A stretch of 64,000 nt of DNA from Ovis canadensis (lineage: Eukaryota > Chordata > Mammalia > Artiodactyla > Bovidae), in the NCBI RefSeq assembly GCF_042477335.2, contig NC_091248.1, positions 120,984,501 through 121,048,500 on the forward strand. Direction: 5' to 3'. The notes beneath the pieces were generated by a model, which saw only the letters and a program-made list of their open reading frames with translations, did not search any database and was not told where the DNA came from. The stretch's first letter is position 1, and each line of letters opens with the position of its first letter. Positions 20,801 through 31,490 of this stretch are shown here, in pieces. The translations under genes were made by a program, and so were the position numbers.

Positions 20801-22419
20801 TGCCGGGGGCCAGCGTGAGGAATTCCGCCCATGGCAAAGGTCATGAGGAAGGGGGCTTGGCATACGCAAAGGCGTGATCAATCCTCAGGAAACCCCTCTT
20901 CCCAAGCATCTAACCCCAAAGCCAGAGTCTGTTTTATGCTCTCACCTACACCTCTGACTTTACGGGGGGCTCTCCCCCATAACCGTTTCTCTCGGAGAAG
21001 GAGTAAACGCGCAGCTCCAAGGCAATAAAAATTCCTGGGTGTGACAAGAGTGTTTCAGCTTATCTAGCCCACCTGTATAGGTTTGTCTGGCCACATGTGA
21101 TTGTTTATAGCCTCCCAACCTGAGAGGCATGAGATGTTTTAGACTTACTAAAGGCAAATTCTTTTGGGGAGTTAAAATTATTAGTATAGTTGGTTAGGAA
21201 TTATATTGGTGAAGGGTCTCTTCATTTGTTGTGTCAATAACTGCTGCTAATTCCCTGCTCTGGGTGGGACAAGGATGTCTCAGGTCAAACCTCTCTGCTG
21301 ACAGATTAGCTTGTGTGACAGGATTATCCATACTGCTGCCACTAGGCACATGATTGTTTACTACCTCTCAACCATAAACAGCACAGAGAGTTTTGGAGTA
21401 TTTTGAGAGTCTTAATTAGCATAGGGCTTTTTCTTCTTGTTGAGTCAATGATTGCCGCCAGGCCTCCATATCCTTAGGCACCTGGGAATATATTAATCAA
21501 TGTATTTGGAATAGAGCAAAGGAAATATGGTAGTTTTTGATGTTAGCAATACTAGACTTTTTGAGTTAATGGATTTTCTCTTTTGTAATAGATCACTGTA
21601 CTTTGTTATAAATCACTGTGTCCTTGCTATGTAAGAATGTAACTTTATCATATCTTAAGACTAAATAGATCTTAAGGAGAGCATTGGTGAAAGGATTTTC
21701 GTTTGTTGGGCTGATGTTTGCTGCTAAATCTCCATGTTCCCTACCCTTATAATGAATATAACTAACATATAGGAGAAATAAGTATTAACCTTTAAGCATA
21801 TAGGAGAAATAAGTATTAACCTTTAAGATTAATCATGTTAACCTTGGGTTAAATAAATTCCTTTCTTGATTGTAACTCACTACACCCTCACCCTATAGGA
21901 ATGTAACTTTATTTGGAGGGTGGTGCCTGGTTTAAGAAAAAACACCCTTGGAAGAAATAAGTTTTTTGGTTATCAGAAAGAAAGGATCATAAAATGTCAG
22001 CAGGTCTCACTCATGGCCAGAAGATGATGTACCTTTTTTATACATTTATGTGAAGCACCTGATTTTGATAAAGGTCAGGACTGCTGACCCCCACGTGACT
22101 CTGTATTCATCCCTATGTGTAACAAAAGGTATATAAGCAAACCCAAAAATAAAGAAATCGGATCAGTTTCCGGAAAGACTGATTCCCCCATGTCGCTTCT
22201 TTCTTACTCCCGTTTTTCTGGCTGAATTCCCATCTGGAGCATGGATGCTATCCCATGTGAAACAAGTTATTCAGCCTCCTTTTCTCCACTAATCTTCCTA
22301 CTACACTATCCATTTCTAATCTCTCTATATCTGTGATTAAATATGTATTTTTCCAAAGACGCCGACTCCGTCCCCCCACCTTCGAATCACCCTGGATCCA
22401 CCGGGGCTGGACCCCGGCA
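20801..22419 (+). mobile_element. Solo ERV LTR, 1.6 kb, 6-bp duplication
   Basis: Begins tgccgggggccagc and ends gctggaccccggca: 13 of 14 bases are inverted-complementary and the ends carry the TG...CA retroviral termini. Flanked by gtggct at 20795-20800 and 22420-22425. No internal viral genes are present, so it is the product of recombination between two LTRs. A TATA box (ggtatataagc, about 22129-22139) is followed closely by AATAAA (22148-22153), a beta-retrovirus-like arrangement. The 6-bp duplication also fits class II ERVs. It resembles bovine BTLTR-type LTRs from memory. It could act as a promoter or enhancer, but nothing coding lies just downstream. Confidence 0.9.
21766..21827. repeat. 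Tandem 31-bp duplication inside the LTR
   Basis: Two identical units, 21766-21796 and 21797-21827, each starting catataggagaaataagtat. It lies in U3, about 300 bp before the TATA box. Confidence 0.95.
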
Positions 22420-22545
22420 GTGGCTCAGTCGGTGAAGAATCGCCCTTCAATGCTGGAGACTTGGGTTTGATCCCTGGGTAGGGAAGATCTCCTGGAGAAG
22501 GGAAAGGCTACACACTCCAGTATTTTGGCCTATCGTTCTGAAGCT
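22420..22545 (+). repeat. Bov-tA SINE, host of the LTR insertion
   Basis: Resumes at gtggctcagtcggtgaagaa, i.e. inside the SINE head. The first head bases may be the diverged 'gattgcttgtggct' left of the LTR. Truncated at 'cactccagtattttggcc'. Confidence 0.85.
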
Positions 22546-22740
22546 TCCCAGGGGGCTCAGACAGTAAAGAGTCTGCCTGCAGTGCTGGAGAACCAGGTTC
22601 GATCCCTGGGTTGGGAAGATCCCCTGGAGAAGGAAATGGCAAACCATTCCAATATTCTTGCCTGGAGAATTCCATGGACGGAAGAACCTGGCTATAGCCC
22701 ATGGGGTCAAAAAGAGTCGGACATGACTGAGCGACTTCAA
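22546..22740 (+). repeat. Bov-tA SINE
   Basis: Complete, from gcttcccagggggctcagac with a good B box (ggttcgatccctgg) to 'gacatgactgagcgacttca'. In tandem with the preceding copy. Confidence 0.93.
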
Positions 22741-23000
22741 ACAAAAAATTTTGCAATTTGAATTGACATCATCACAATGTTTTCACCCCCAGCTGCCTTG
22801 AAATCATCCTTTCCTTAGCACAGGCTCACAGATGCCTGCCTTTGAGGCTTTTGGTGGACGTGAACTCATCCTCTCCCTGTGGAGAGTGAACAGTGACTTC
22901 AGCGGGGCGGAGGGGGCAGGAGAGACTAGGAAGGAGACTGAGAAGCCCCAGCCTGGGCACCTGGGTGCCACCCGCAGTGGACGGCCCCCCTTCCTTGCTC

Positions 23001-23790
23001 TCATCCGAGGGCGGCTGGGTGTCTGAGGAGGATCCTTTTGGACGTATCCTCCGTGACCTTTTGGACCTTCTCATTCCGGAAGGTGAAGATGAAGGGGCTA
23101 AGGAACAGGGTCACCAGGGCAGTCATCAGGGCCACCACCTTGTTGAGCTGTGCGGAGGGGCCCTTGTCTGGTCTCTGAAGAGTAAGGACAGGAAGAAGTC
23201 CATGAGCTTGATGTGCTGGGTGTCAGAGCAGGACCGCTCGAGCAGCGGGGCGGAGTCACAGAAGTGGTGGTCAGTGACGTTGGGGACGCAGAACCAGAGC
23301 TGGGTTTTCTGTAGGGTCAGGGAGATGATGGAGAGGAACCCCACCAGCCAACAGACCACCACCAGCTTCACACAGACTGGCCTGTTCATGATGGTCCGGT
23401 AGTGTAGAGGGCAGCAGATGGCCCCCAGAGTGATCAAAGGCCATGACTGTGAGGAACAGGAAGTCAGTGGAGCCCAGGGAGAAGGAAAAGAAAGACTGGC
23501 TCAGGCATTCAGCCAGGGCCATGGTCCTGCGAGGGGACAGCAGGTCAGCCAGCATCCTAGGGGCCACAGTAGAGGTGACCAGCAGCACCTCCATGAGGGA
23601 GAAATTGCAGAGGAAGAAGTACATGGGTGAGCAGGGGTGGGGGTCCAGGCACGTGAGGGTGACAATGGCCAGATTCCCCAGAACCGTCAGGCGTATATCA
23701 ATAGGATGAAGGCAAACAGGAAGGACTGGAACTCATGCAGATGAGGAAACCCTAGGAGAACAACTCCCTGATGACACTGAGGTTACTCAT
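23001..23790 (-). pseudogene. OR6W1P: Olfactory receptor pseudogene, OR6-like (probable OR6W1P)
   Basis: Readable OR pieces on the minus strand in order: MSNLSVIRE at the start (23790); after a frameshift near 23763, VVLLGFPHLHEFQSFLFAFIL; after another near 23687, LTVLGNLAIVTLTCLDPH; CSPMYFFLCNFSLMEV; LGSTDFLFLTVMAFD; a one-base insertion near 23430 inside the DRY region; then AICCPLHYRTIMNRPVCV, and VTDHHFCDSAPLLERSCSDT. Next comes an abrupt jump from DFFLSLLF to LNKVVALMTALVT near 23165, deleting about 57 codons relative to OR6V1 (TM5 to ECL3, including KAFSTC). The tail PFIFTFRNEKV ends at a stop at 23001-23003. At least three frameshifts plus the deletion make it non-functional. Closest to the OR6 family; the symbol rests on human gene order, not alignment. 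Confidence 0.85.
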
Positions 23791-24018
23791 GGCACTTGAT
23801 GCCCCTTCTCTGGACTGCCTGTGAGATGCTAGGAAGTCTTATTGAGAAATGGCCACCAGCCTCTCTCTTGACCTTGCTCCCCGATGGCTGGCCTGGCTTC
23901 CCAAGCAGACTGGCCTGTATGCATAGTCAAATTCAACGTCCAGGAGATGTAGTCCCAAAGGCAGAAGGTCCCAAGGGGCACTGATTGGCTCTGCTGGATA
24001 GAGTTAGGAATTGGCCAC
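23791..24018. other. Unique spacer upstream of the OR pseudogene
   Basis: No repeat or reading frame of interest. Confidence 0.45.
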
Positions 24019-24128
24019 CTCCACAGTACCATCCAGGATTCCTGCCTGGAAAACGCCATGGACAGAGGAGCCTGGCCGGCTGCAGTCCAGGGGGTTACAA
24101 AAAGTCAGACTCAACTTACGACAGCACG
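24019..24128 (+). repeat. Bov-tA 3' half
   Basis: 'ttcctgcctggaaaacgcca' through 'gtcagactcaacttacgaca', then a cacaca tail. 5' truncated. Confidence 0.88.
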
Positions 24129-24302
24129 CACACACATCACCATCACTCCTAAACACTTACTCTTTTGTCTCCTGCTCATTCATTATTTCATTCAACACAT
24201 TTGTTAAGCTCCATCTCTGTGCAAGATATTTGGCTGGGTCTGGTAAACCCTTCCTCACTGCCAAATATGGTAGTCATTTAATATAATAACACCTGCTATT
24301 AG

Positions 24303-24492
24303 CAGAGTTCTCCAACAGTAAAGAATCTGCCTGCAACACAGGAGACCTGGGTTTGATCTCTGAGTCGTGAAGATTCTTGGATAAGGGAATGGCTACCCAC
24401 TGCAATATTCTTGCCTGGAGAATTCCAAGGACAGAGGAGCCAGATGGACTACAGTCTATGGGGTTACAAAGAGTCAGACACAACTGAGCAAT
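24303..24492 (+). repeat. Bov-tA SINE
   Basis: Head damaged (gcagagttctccaacagtaa). The body is clear to 'agacacaactgagcaatgaa'. Confidence 0.92.
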
Positions 24493-25360
24493 GAACACTT
24501 CCATGTCTCAGGATCTGGTACCTTCTACGTGACTTCTTTTCATCCTTTGTGCCTAGTCCTCATCCTTCTTGCTGTCTCTGTGGCATTTCAGGCTGTGAAT
24601 CACACAGTTTTGAAATAGCTTCCACCCATGACTGTAGAGCCACTCTACTCTCAATTCTCTGACAGTTCTGACTTTTCTTTGGCTGGCTCCTTCTCTAGCT
24701 CCTGTTCTTCTTCTATTTTCTAAACATGAATGTCCCCACATGTCTCTCTCAAACCATCTTTTGTCTCCCTAGTCTCTCCTTCAGAAAACTCATCTTCACC
24801 CTTAACCAGAGAAATCTTGAAAAAGTAAATGAATCTTGAATCTGCCTTTTTGTTCTCAGTCATCTCACACCACCAAATACTCAAAATGGGTAAAAGAACA
24901 CACACACAATTGTCCCCTAGAGCTAATATCATGTCCATTCCCCCCAAAACCCCAGTCACCCTGACTTGAAACCTGGAAGGTATTTCTGAGTTTTCCTTCT
25001 TCCTTCTAAACCACTTGAATTGCCTTCCTTTTAAATACAGGTGTTTTTTTTTTCTCATCCTGTCCCCTTTCTTTTTTCATAGCCACCATCCAGGTTAAAG
25101 GATTTGTTTCATCTGAATCATCACAGCAGCATTTTTAATGGCTTTCTTATTTGTACATATCTGTATATCCAACATATCCATATACTGCTGTTATATTTCT
25201 TTTTCTACAGCATTATATCCAAAGGCTGTTTTTCAAATAATCTGAAGCAAAGTGGTTTCACTTATACATTACCCTCTAAATTAATTAATCAAAATAGCTA
25301 AGTCATCTACCTTTATACAGAAAAAGACTGCAAGGACTCATTTTAAAATATTAACAATGG
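24493..25360. other. Unassigned non-coding stretch
   Basis: CT-rich in 24540-24800. Possibly an old LINE 3' end, but I cannot name it. The 112-codon minus frame 24720-25058 is Lys/Glu-rich without motif. Confidence 0.35.
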
Positions 25361-25655
25361 AGACTTCCCTGGTGGTCCATTGGTTAAGGATCCACCTTGC
25401 AATGCGGGGGATGCAGGTTCCATCCTTTATCTGGGAACTAAGATCCCACATGCCATGGGGCAATGAAGCCTGCACATACAACTAGAGAACCTTAGCATGC
25501 TGCAACTAGAGAAAGCCCGCCCACTGCAACGGGGAACCCAGTGCAGCCAAAAAAAGTTTTAATTAAAAAAAATAAGTAAATAAAATACTAAATTAAATAA
25601 GCAATAATTAAAATTAATTAAATAAAATATTAAATAAATAAAATAAAATATCAAC
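25361..25655 (+). repeat. CHR-type SINE with A/T-rich tail
   Basis: 'gacttccctggtggtccatt', then 'gcaggttccatcctttatct', 'aactaagatcccacatgcca' and 'gcaactagagaa', ending in a long (taaa)n-like tail (25556-25655). Confidence 0.85.
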
Positions 25656-25999
25656 CACAGCTATCTCTAGGTGTGGATTATGAGCATTTAAATGCTTTCA
25701 TATATGTATGCGTATATATATATTAATATATTTTGTTTGTTTTTCAAGTTCTTTTTATTTGAACACATATTATTTTAGCAATCAGGAAAAAAAAATATTT
25801 TAAGCAACACTCATCCCTTCCCTTGTCTGCTAAATTGAGCACAAACTCCCCTGGCAGTCCCAGCCTTCTACCATCCTACCCATCTTCCCTTCCAGCCTTA
25901 CCCTCACCTCCTTCTTACCACACACTCTGTGCTCCCACCAAGCTGGACCACTTACTATTCTCCAAACAGTTAACTCCACCCTGCTGTCGCACCTTTTCC

Positions 26000-26320
26000 T
26001 TACTGCTCCCTCTGCTCAGAATACCCCATCCTTCATCTTCACCTGGCACATTCTTACCCACATTTCAAATGTCCCACCTTTATGAAGCTTCACCCTCTCT
26101 CCAGTGGTGAACCTGTCCTGCCTGGAATCCCAACCAAGGAAGTCAGCATGCTCTTCCTTGCATATTACAATTTTTCTTGTGCTACTCTCATCCCAAACAC
26201 TAAATTCCTGGTTTCTCAGTAGCAGGTCTCTCTTTTCATCTTTGCAGCCTTCACAGCACCTAGCAACACATCTTACAAAATAGAAGGACTTCGTAAATTT
26301 TGATTAGATTGAATGAGGTC
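26000..26320 (+). repeat. Probable L2 LINE 3' end
   Basis: 'ccctctgctcagaatacccc', 'cacatttcaaatgtcccacc', 'cagcacctagcaaca' and a terminal 'attagattgaatga' follow the order of the L2 3' UTR. Upstream 25656-25999 is CT-rich and unassigned. Confidence 0.55.
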
Positions 26321-26471
26321 ATCTATTGAGTTTTCATTCCTAGTCCTGAGCAAAAGATTTTGAAAATGGAAATTCATGTTTTCTTATATGATTATTTGCA
26401 TATGTGCATTTTAGACGTTAACAGAAGGTAATGGGGCAGTCATGGCCTGTCAATTTCTCATCAGACAGATA

Positions 26472-26600
26472 CAATGGGGACTTTCCTGGCTGTTCAGTGG
26501 TTAAGACTTCCCCTTCCAATGCAGGGGTGTGGGTTTGATCCCTGGCTGGGGGGCTGAGATCCCACATACAAGGCCAAAAATCCAAAACATAAAATGGAAG
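26472..26600 (+). repeat. CHR-type SINE
   Basis: 'gggactttcctggctgttca', 'gggtttgatccctggctggg', 'ctgagatcccacatacaagg' and a ccaaaaa tail. Confidence 0.85.
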
Positions 26601-26857
26601 CATTATTGTAATAAATTCAATAAAGACTTTAAAAATGGCCCACATCAAAAAAATATCCTTAAAAACAAAGAAAGAAAGATAAGGTGAGAACAGGTGTGTT
26701 TCAGAATCCAATCCCAGAACAGTCTGGCACACCCTGGAATCAAATATATTACTATTTCTGCAGCAAAATACGCAAATATTCACACTGAACAGAATAAAGA
26801 AAGGCAATAAAGAGCTTCCCAGTTAAGTTCAGATTAGGTTTCACTATCTAGTTAGTA

Positions 26858-27042
26858 AGGAAGTAGGCTGCTCAGTTGTCTGACTCTTTGCAACCCCATG
26901 GACTGTAGCCCACCAAGCTCTGTCCGTGGAATTCTCCAGGCCAGAATACTGGAGTGGGTAGCCTTTCCCTTCTCCAGGGATTGAATCCAGGTTTCCCACA
27001 TTGCAGGCAGATTCTTTACAATCTGAGCCACCAGTGAAACCC
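26858..27042 (-). repeat. Bov-tA SINE, antisense
   Basis: From 'gctgctcagttgtctgactc' to the head complement 'aatctgagccaccagtgaaa'. Confidence 0.92.
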
Positions 27043-27134
27043 AAGAATCTAGTTGGACAGAAAATTAAAAAAGAACTTCTGGTTGCTGAGGAATTTTTGA
27101 CTATAGCATCATGGACCAGGGCTGTGAATGGGTA

Positions 27135-27310
27135 GACCTCATTCACCGAGTGCCCACCATGCACTGGCTCCTGCAGTGCAAAGTGGCTGCGAATGTTTCC
27201 ATCTCCATACCACAGGTGATTAAAAATCTCAAAATGTGTAAGGATCTCCATCCCAAGTCATATAGTCAATAAAAGTACCGCTGGGGTTTGAAACCGGAGT
27301 CTTCTCACTC
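27135..27310 (-). repeat. Probable MIR/L2-type ancient repeat, antisense
   Basis: 'cgagtgcccaccatgcactg' and the end 'ggggtttgaaaccggagtct' look like an old MIR. Divergence is high. Confidence 0.45.
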
Positions 27311-29260
27311 CAGTACCCACTTGTTTATAGTAACAAAAATGCTAAGTACATGATATCTTCTGAATTTGAAAACATACCGATCTCTGAACACAGGATTCAA
27401 AATTTATTGCTTAGGTCTGCAAACATTTATTCTTTAATAAATGGTAAAAAAAAAAAAAGAAGAAGAAGAATGTACTGAAGAGTAAATTCCCATGATTGGC
27501 TGTTGACCATCCGTGATGAGTAGGAGATAGTGATGGGTAGGAGACAGGAGAGTGCCCCTTTTCTCGAAGAAGGAATCTCACTTTGGTCTCACATGTTACT
27601 GTGGAACCAGAGAGAGGTCCAGCCTAGAGTGTTACATCACTTGTGAAGAATTCATGATGGTCGGTCTCCTAGGAGGCCACAGCTCCTTCACGTACCACTT
27701 CCCCGATTGTGATCTCACCTACTGGGCCCCATACTGACGTGTGTCACATTCAGCAGGTGTTATAAATGCATGAGTAAGAAAGGAATTTAGCCCATGGGCC
27801 TATTTTATGTTTTATTCACTATCACTGCCACCCAGAGAGCAAGGTCTTTCTTACCCAATAGGTTTCCATTACATCACATCCTGAGATGGTACATTCTAAA
27901 ATATTTGAAGTCTTGAAATGAGAGGGGAGAGAGTTAATTCAGGGATGACCCTGGAGTCAGGAATACCCCACTTGGTGTAGCAGGCTTCACTCCCCCTCAC
28001 ACTAGCCAGCAAATTTCTCAAACTAGTTTTCTATTACACTCTCACCTCAATCCCTCTCGTCTTCCTCCTGCCGAGACATTTCACCCTTAGACTTCCCTCT
28101 CCCTGTTTATGGTCCTGCCTCCCCTCTCAGCGTCGATGACTGGTATTTCCTCTTTGTCCGCAATGCATGCCTGGCCCTTCATGTGCATTCAGCACTCTGA
28201 GCCATGGCTCCCCAGATGCCAACTCAGGAAACTGGAGCCCACAGCTCAGGACAAGCCTCCTGGGTTATGTCACAGGACCCACTGTACTTGTGTAAATTTT
28301 ACAAGTTTGTATTTACAATACTGCCAAATTAACACAGGTGAAGTTTCAGATGGATGCAGAATCCACTCTTCTCTGCGTCAGGGTCTCCTACAGACTATTA
28401 CTTCCTCTGTGGCAGCCTTTGCTACAGAACAGACCTTCTCTCAGGCCCACAGACCCATCCCTGTGATCCAGGCAAATTTAGCTTCAGTCAGGAGACGGCA
28501 TAGTGCCCCATCAAAGCAGGTGTCGCCTTACCATTACTGGCCAAGGCCTTGGTTGGCCATTCAGTGCACCCTTTGGGCCAACCCCACATAGTCTGTACTT
28601 GAGAGTCTGGGGACCCCATTGTGTCCTCAGTTTCCCTTACTTATTCCTGCTGAGGCTCCTCACTGGTAAGAGATTCTGTTCATCTCCATCCAAATCCATC
28701 ATGCCGTAGGTTTTAACAGGTCAGATTTCTATTAAATGTCAAAGAGCAGATATAATAACCTGTTGTTTTCATGGAATAACCTCCTAGAAACTTGGGACCA
28801 ATCTGAAAGCCCCCTTCTGGCTATTGATCTGTCTTTCTCTCCATGTTAACCTTCTCAATGCTCCTGGCTGAATTCTTCTTATGTATTTTGACTTCTGAAA
28901 CCACTTCCTACCCCGGAAAATGACTCTTTCAAAAAAAATGATTGGGAATACGGAGGAGGTTGACAGTGTCACCAATGTGGGTTTCTGTAGCAATGATTCT
29001 GATCATCGGTGTCTTGGGACGTGGCAAGCTTCTCAGGTGAATGAAAAAGTCGGGATGAGCCATGGGACAGAGGGGTGGACAGAGTAACCACCTGAATATC
29101 TCCTTAGGATTCATGGGCCTTTGCAACGGGCAGGTGACAGAGGGAAGACGGAGGCAAACGGCACACTGGCAAGCAAACCAGCCAGCAGCAAGAATCGGAG
29201 TCAAAATGATGTAAGAGGAAGGTGTGCCCTGCCGCGAACGGTCTACAGAAGCTCAAAGAA
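27311..29260. other. Unique non-coding stretch
   Basis: A purine run (a)13 followed by (gaa)n at 27448-27470, otherwise no repeat seen. The longest frame, 28109-28591 (+, 160 codons), has no domain, no hydrophobic pattern of a receptor, and no neighbours to support it. Confidence 0.45.
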
Positions 29261-29261
29261 G

Positions 29262-29432
29262 GGCCTCCCTGGTGGTCCAGTGGCTGGGACTCTGTGCTCC
29301 CAGTGCAGGGGGCTCAGGTTCAGTCCTTGGTCAGAAGCTAGACCCTGTTTGTTGCAACTAAGATCTGGTGCAGCCAAATAAGTAAATAAAAATAAAATAA
29401 AATAAAGCTTTTTAAAAAAAAAAAAAAAAAAA
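29262..29432 (+). repeat. CHR-type SINE
   Basis: 'gggcctccctggtggtccag', 'ggttcagtccttggtcagaa', 'gttgcaactaagatctggtg', ending in (aaat)n and a run of about 19 A. Confidence 0.88.
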
Positions 29433-29664
29433 GCTCAAAGAGAGGACAGAGACGCATCAGGAAGGAATCTTGGCTGAGCTTTCCCTGGACTCAGGGCCCT
29501 CAGGAGGGAGCAGAAGGAGTGGGTGGCACAGAAGACTTTGTTTATCCCCAAGAGGAAGGGCAAGATGAGACCAGTGCAGGGAGGGGAATCTTGTCAGCTG
29601 GACCTTCATGGCTGAACCCCAGATCAGGAATAGCAAGAGGACACAGGCAACTTAAATCATCCAT

Positions 29665-29850
29665 CCTTCACTCATTCATTCAGGAAATACAACTGAATGA
29701 CTTATTGGACTCAATCCTATCAGAGTTCCAGACATACATCATGAACAAAATAACCCCAGATCTCAGAGGCAAATTGGGGAAACAGTAAATAAGGTTGAAA
29801 TGACCAACCTTGATGACAAGCGCTGTGAAGGCTCTGAGAGGGGCAGGACA
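29665..29850 (+). repeat. Probable L2 LINE fragment
   Basis: 'cactcattcattcaggaaat', 'ttccagacatacatcatgaa' and 'gatgacaagcgctgtgaagg' match the order of the L2 3' region. Diverged. Confidence 0.5.
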
Positions 29851-30956
29851 GAGACAGGAGGGAAGGCGGGGGCCTCACCCAGGCCAGGTCCCATCCTGCC
29901 ACACAGGTCCAGATGCAGGACTTGACTGTGGTGGCTGTACCCAGTGGGCAACAGCGCAAGTCCAGTGAGTTGAAAGAAGCCATAAGGTCCTGCCACACTC
30001 CCTGCAGGCAGAGGTCCCAACCCCAGCACCACTGGAGACATCCACAGTAACAGAAAGGACATAACACCAAGATGGAGACACTCCACCCTGCCGGGCCCCT
30101 CTCTCTGTATCCCTGCAGACACTCCTGGTGGAAGACCTGAAACCAGAATGCAATGGGCAGGTGGCTGCCTCCAGCTCTCCTTGGTGCTGACTCTGGGCTC
30201 CAGCACGTTCGAACATAGCACAACAGGGGTTCTGAAGGAGCAGCTGTCACCTCTGGGGAGTGAGCGCATCCACGGGTCATCCTCAGTTGGGGAGATGTGA
30301 GCTCCAGGGAGCAGGCAGGGACCACCCAGGGACTTGTGCCCACTATCTCTCTTCCCCTTTGCCATCCCCTGTGGACACGGGCCTAAGAGCAGCCTGACAG
30401 CCCTGGGATATGTGCACTCTGGGGTGAGGAAGTGAGAAAGAGGGACAAAGAATAGGGTCCCAATTGCTTTAGACACAGACAACGCAGGAGAAAAGACAAT
30501 GAGCTAAGAAATTGCATCATCATCTCTGGTCAACCAAGAAGGAAAACCTGGTCCCCGCTCTCTTCTTATAAACTGGGAATGAGAGAAATGGTGGGAGGAG
30601 TGAAAACACCTCTTTTAGAAAAAAGAAGAATCACCAGGACCTGAGTGTCAAGCTTTGGGTGAGATTCACTCTCTTGCCCAAGGATGATCATTAGAGCATT
30701 TTCTCCCAGGGCCTCAATTTTCCCATTTAAGAAAGGGAGATGAGTCCTAAATGTACTTTTCTAAGTTGGTCCTGAGGGGAGAAGCATCCATAGATGTAGG
30801 AATCAAGAGATTAAGTGAAACCAAAATAAGAAATCAAGGACCTGTTTATAACTGTGAAATAGTAATTATATAAGTGCACACAGGTACTGTTTATAGCATA
30901 TCATGTAGGTTTATGGAGAAATGAAAAAATATGGCAAAGAAACACTTTAATGGAGG
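29851..30956. other. GC-richer unique stretch; possible MIR at 30660-30790
   Basis: On the minus strand, frames of 239 (29763-30482), 207 (29720-30343) and 113 codons overlap in all three phases, as happens by base composition. They share no motif, and the 239-codon frame runs into the L2 remnant. 'ctctcttgcccaagg' with 'ggcctcaattttcccattta' suggests a weak MIR. Confidence 0.4.
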
Positions 30957-30988
30957 TAGAATTCCATTCTTGTGAATACCAAAACCAA

Positions 30989-31153
30989 TGGACTATAGCC
31001 TGCCAGGTTCCTCTGTCTGTGGGGTTTCCAGGCAAGAATACTGGAGTGGGTATCCATTCCCTTCTCCACGGGATCTTCCCAACTCAGGGATCAAACCCAG
31101 GTCTTCTGCATTGCAGGCAGATTGTTTACCATCTGATCCACCAGGGACGCCCC
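30989..31153 (-). repeat. Bov-tA SINE, antisense, with 32-bp flanking repeat
   Basis: 'tggactatagcctgccaggt' to the head complement 'ctgatccaccagggacgccc'. Flanks 30957-30988 and 31154-31185 are the same 32-bp sequence with three mismatches (starts tagaattccattc, ends acaa/ccaa). Confidence 0.93.
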
Positions 31154-31317
31154 TAGAATTCCATTCCTCTGAATACCAAAAACAAAGGCATTTTGTTTTT
31201 CTTTACCAGCAAGATTAGCTTCCCTGACTTCTTCACCAATCCGAGGACATACATCCCCTCCAGTGCCTAAGGACTGAGGGAATTACATACATTTCCCTTG
31301 TTCCTGATCTCTCACAG

Positions 31318-31490
31318 CAATAACACCTTTACTATGTGCTTCCCACAGGCACTGTCTCATCTGATTCACTCAACAACCCCATGAAGGAGCTGTTAGTGGT
31401 GTCTTCATTTCCCTGCTAATAGTACAAAGGAAGCCTTATTATAGGATACACCTAGTAGATAGGACTTGGATTTGAGCCCCCAAAGAGGAG
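31318..31490 (-). repeat. MIR SINE, antisense
   Basis: 'actatgtgcttcccacaggc', 'tcaacaaccccatgaaggag', and 'aggacttggatttgagcccc' at the tRNA-like end follow MIR order. Confidence 0.7.

Noticed and set aside
20801-22419. Complete endogenous retrovirus
   Set aside because: Only one LTR is present, with direct 6-bp duplications at its own ends; no gag, pol or env sequence adjoins it.
28109-28591. 160-codon frame
   Set aside because: No domain, no receptor-like hydrophobic pattern, isolated; I considered an exon of a neighbour such as PIP and saw no matching sequence.
29720-30482. Overlapping minus-strand frames of 239, 207 and 113 codons
   Set aside because: All three phases open at once points to base composition; the longest overlaps an L2 remnant.
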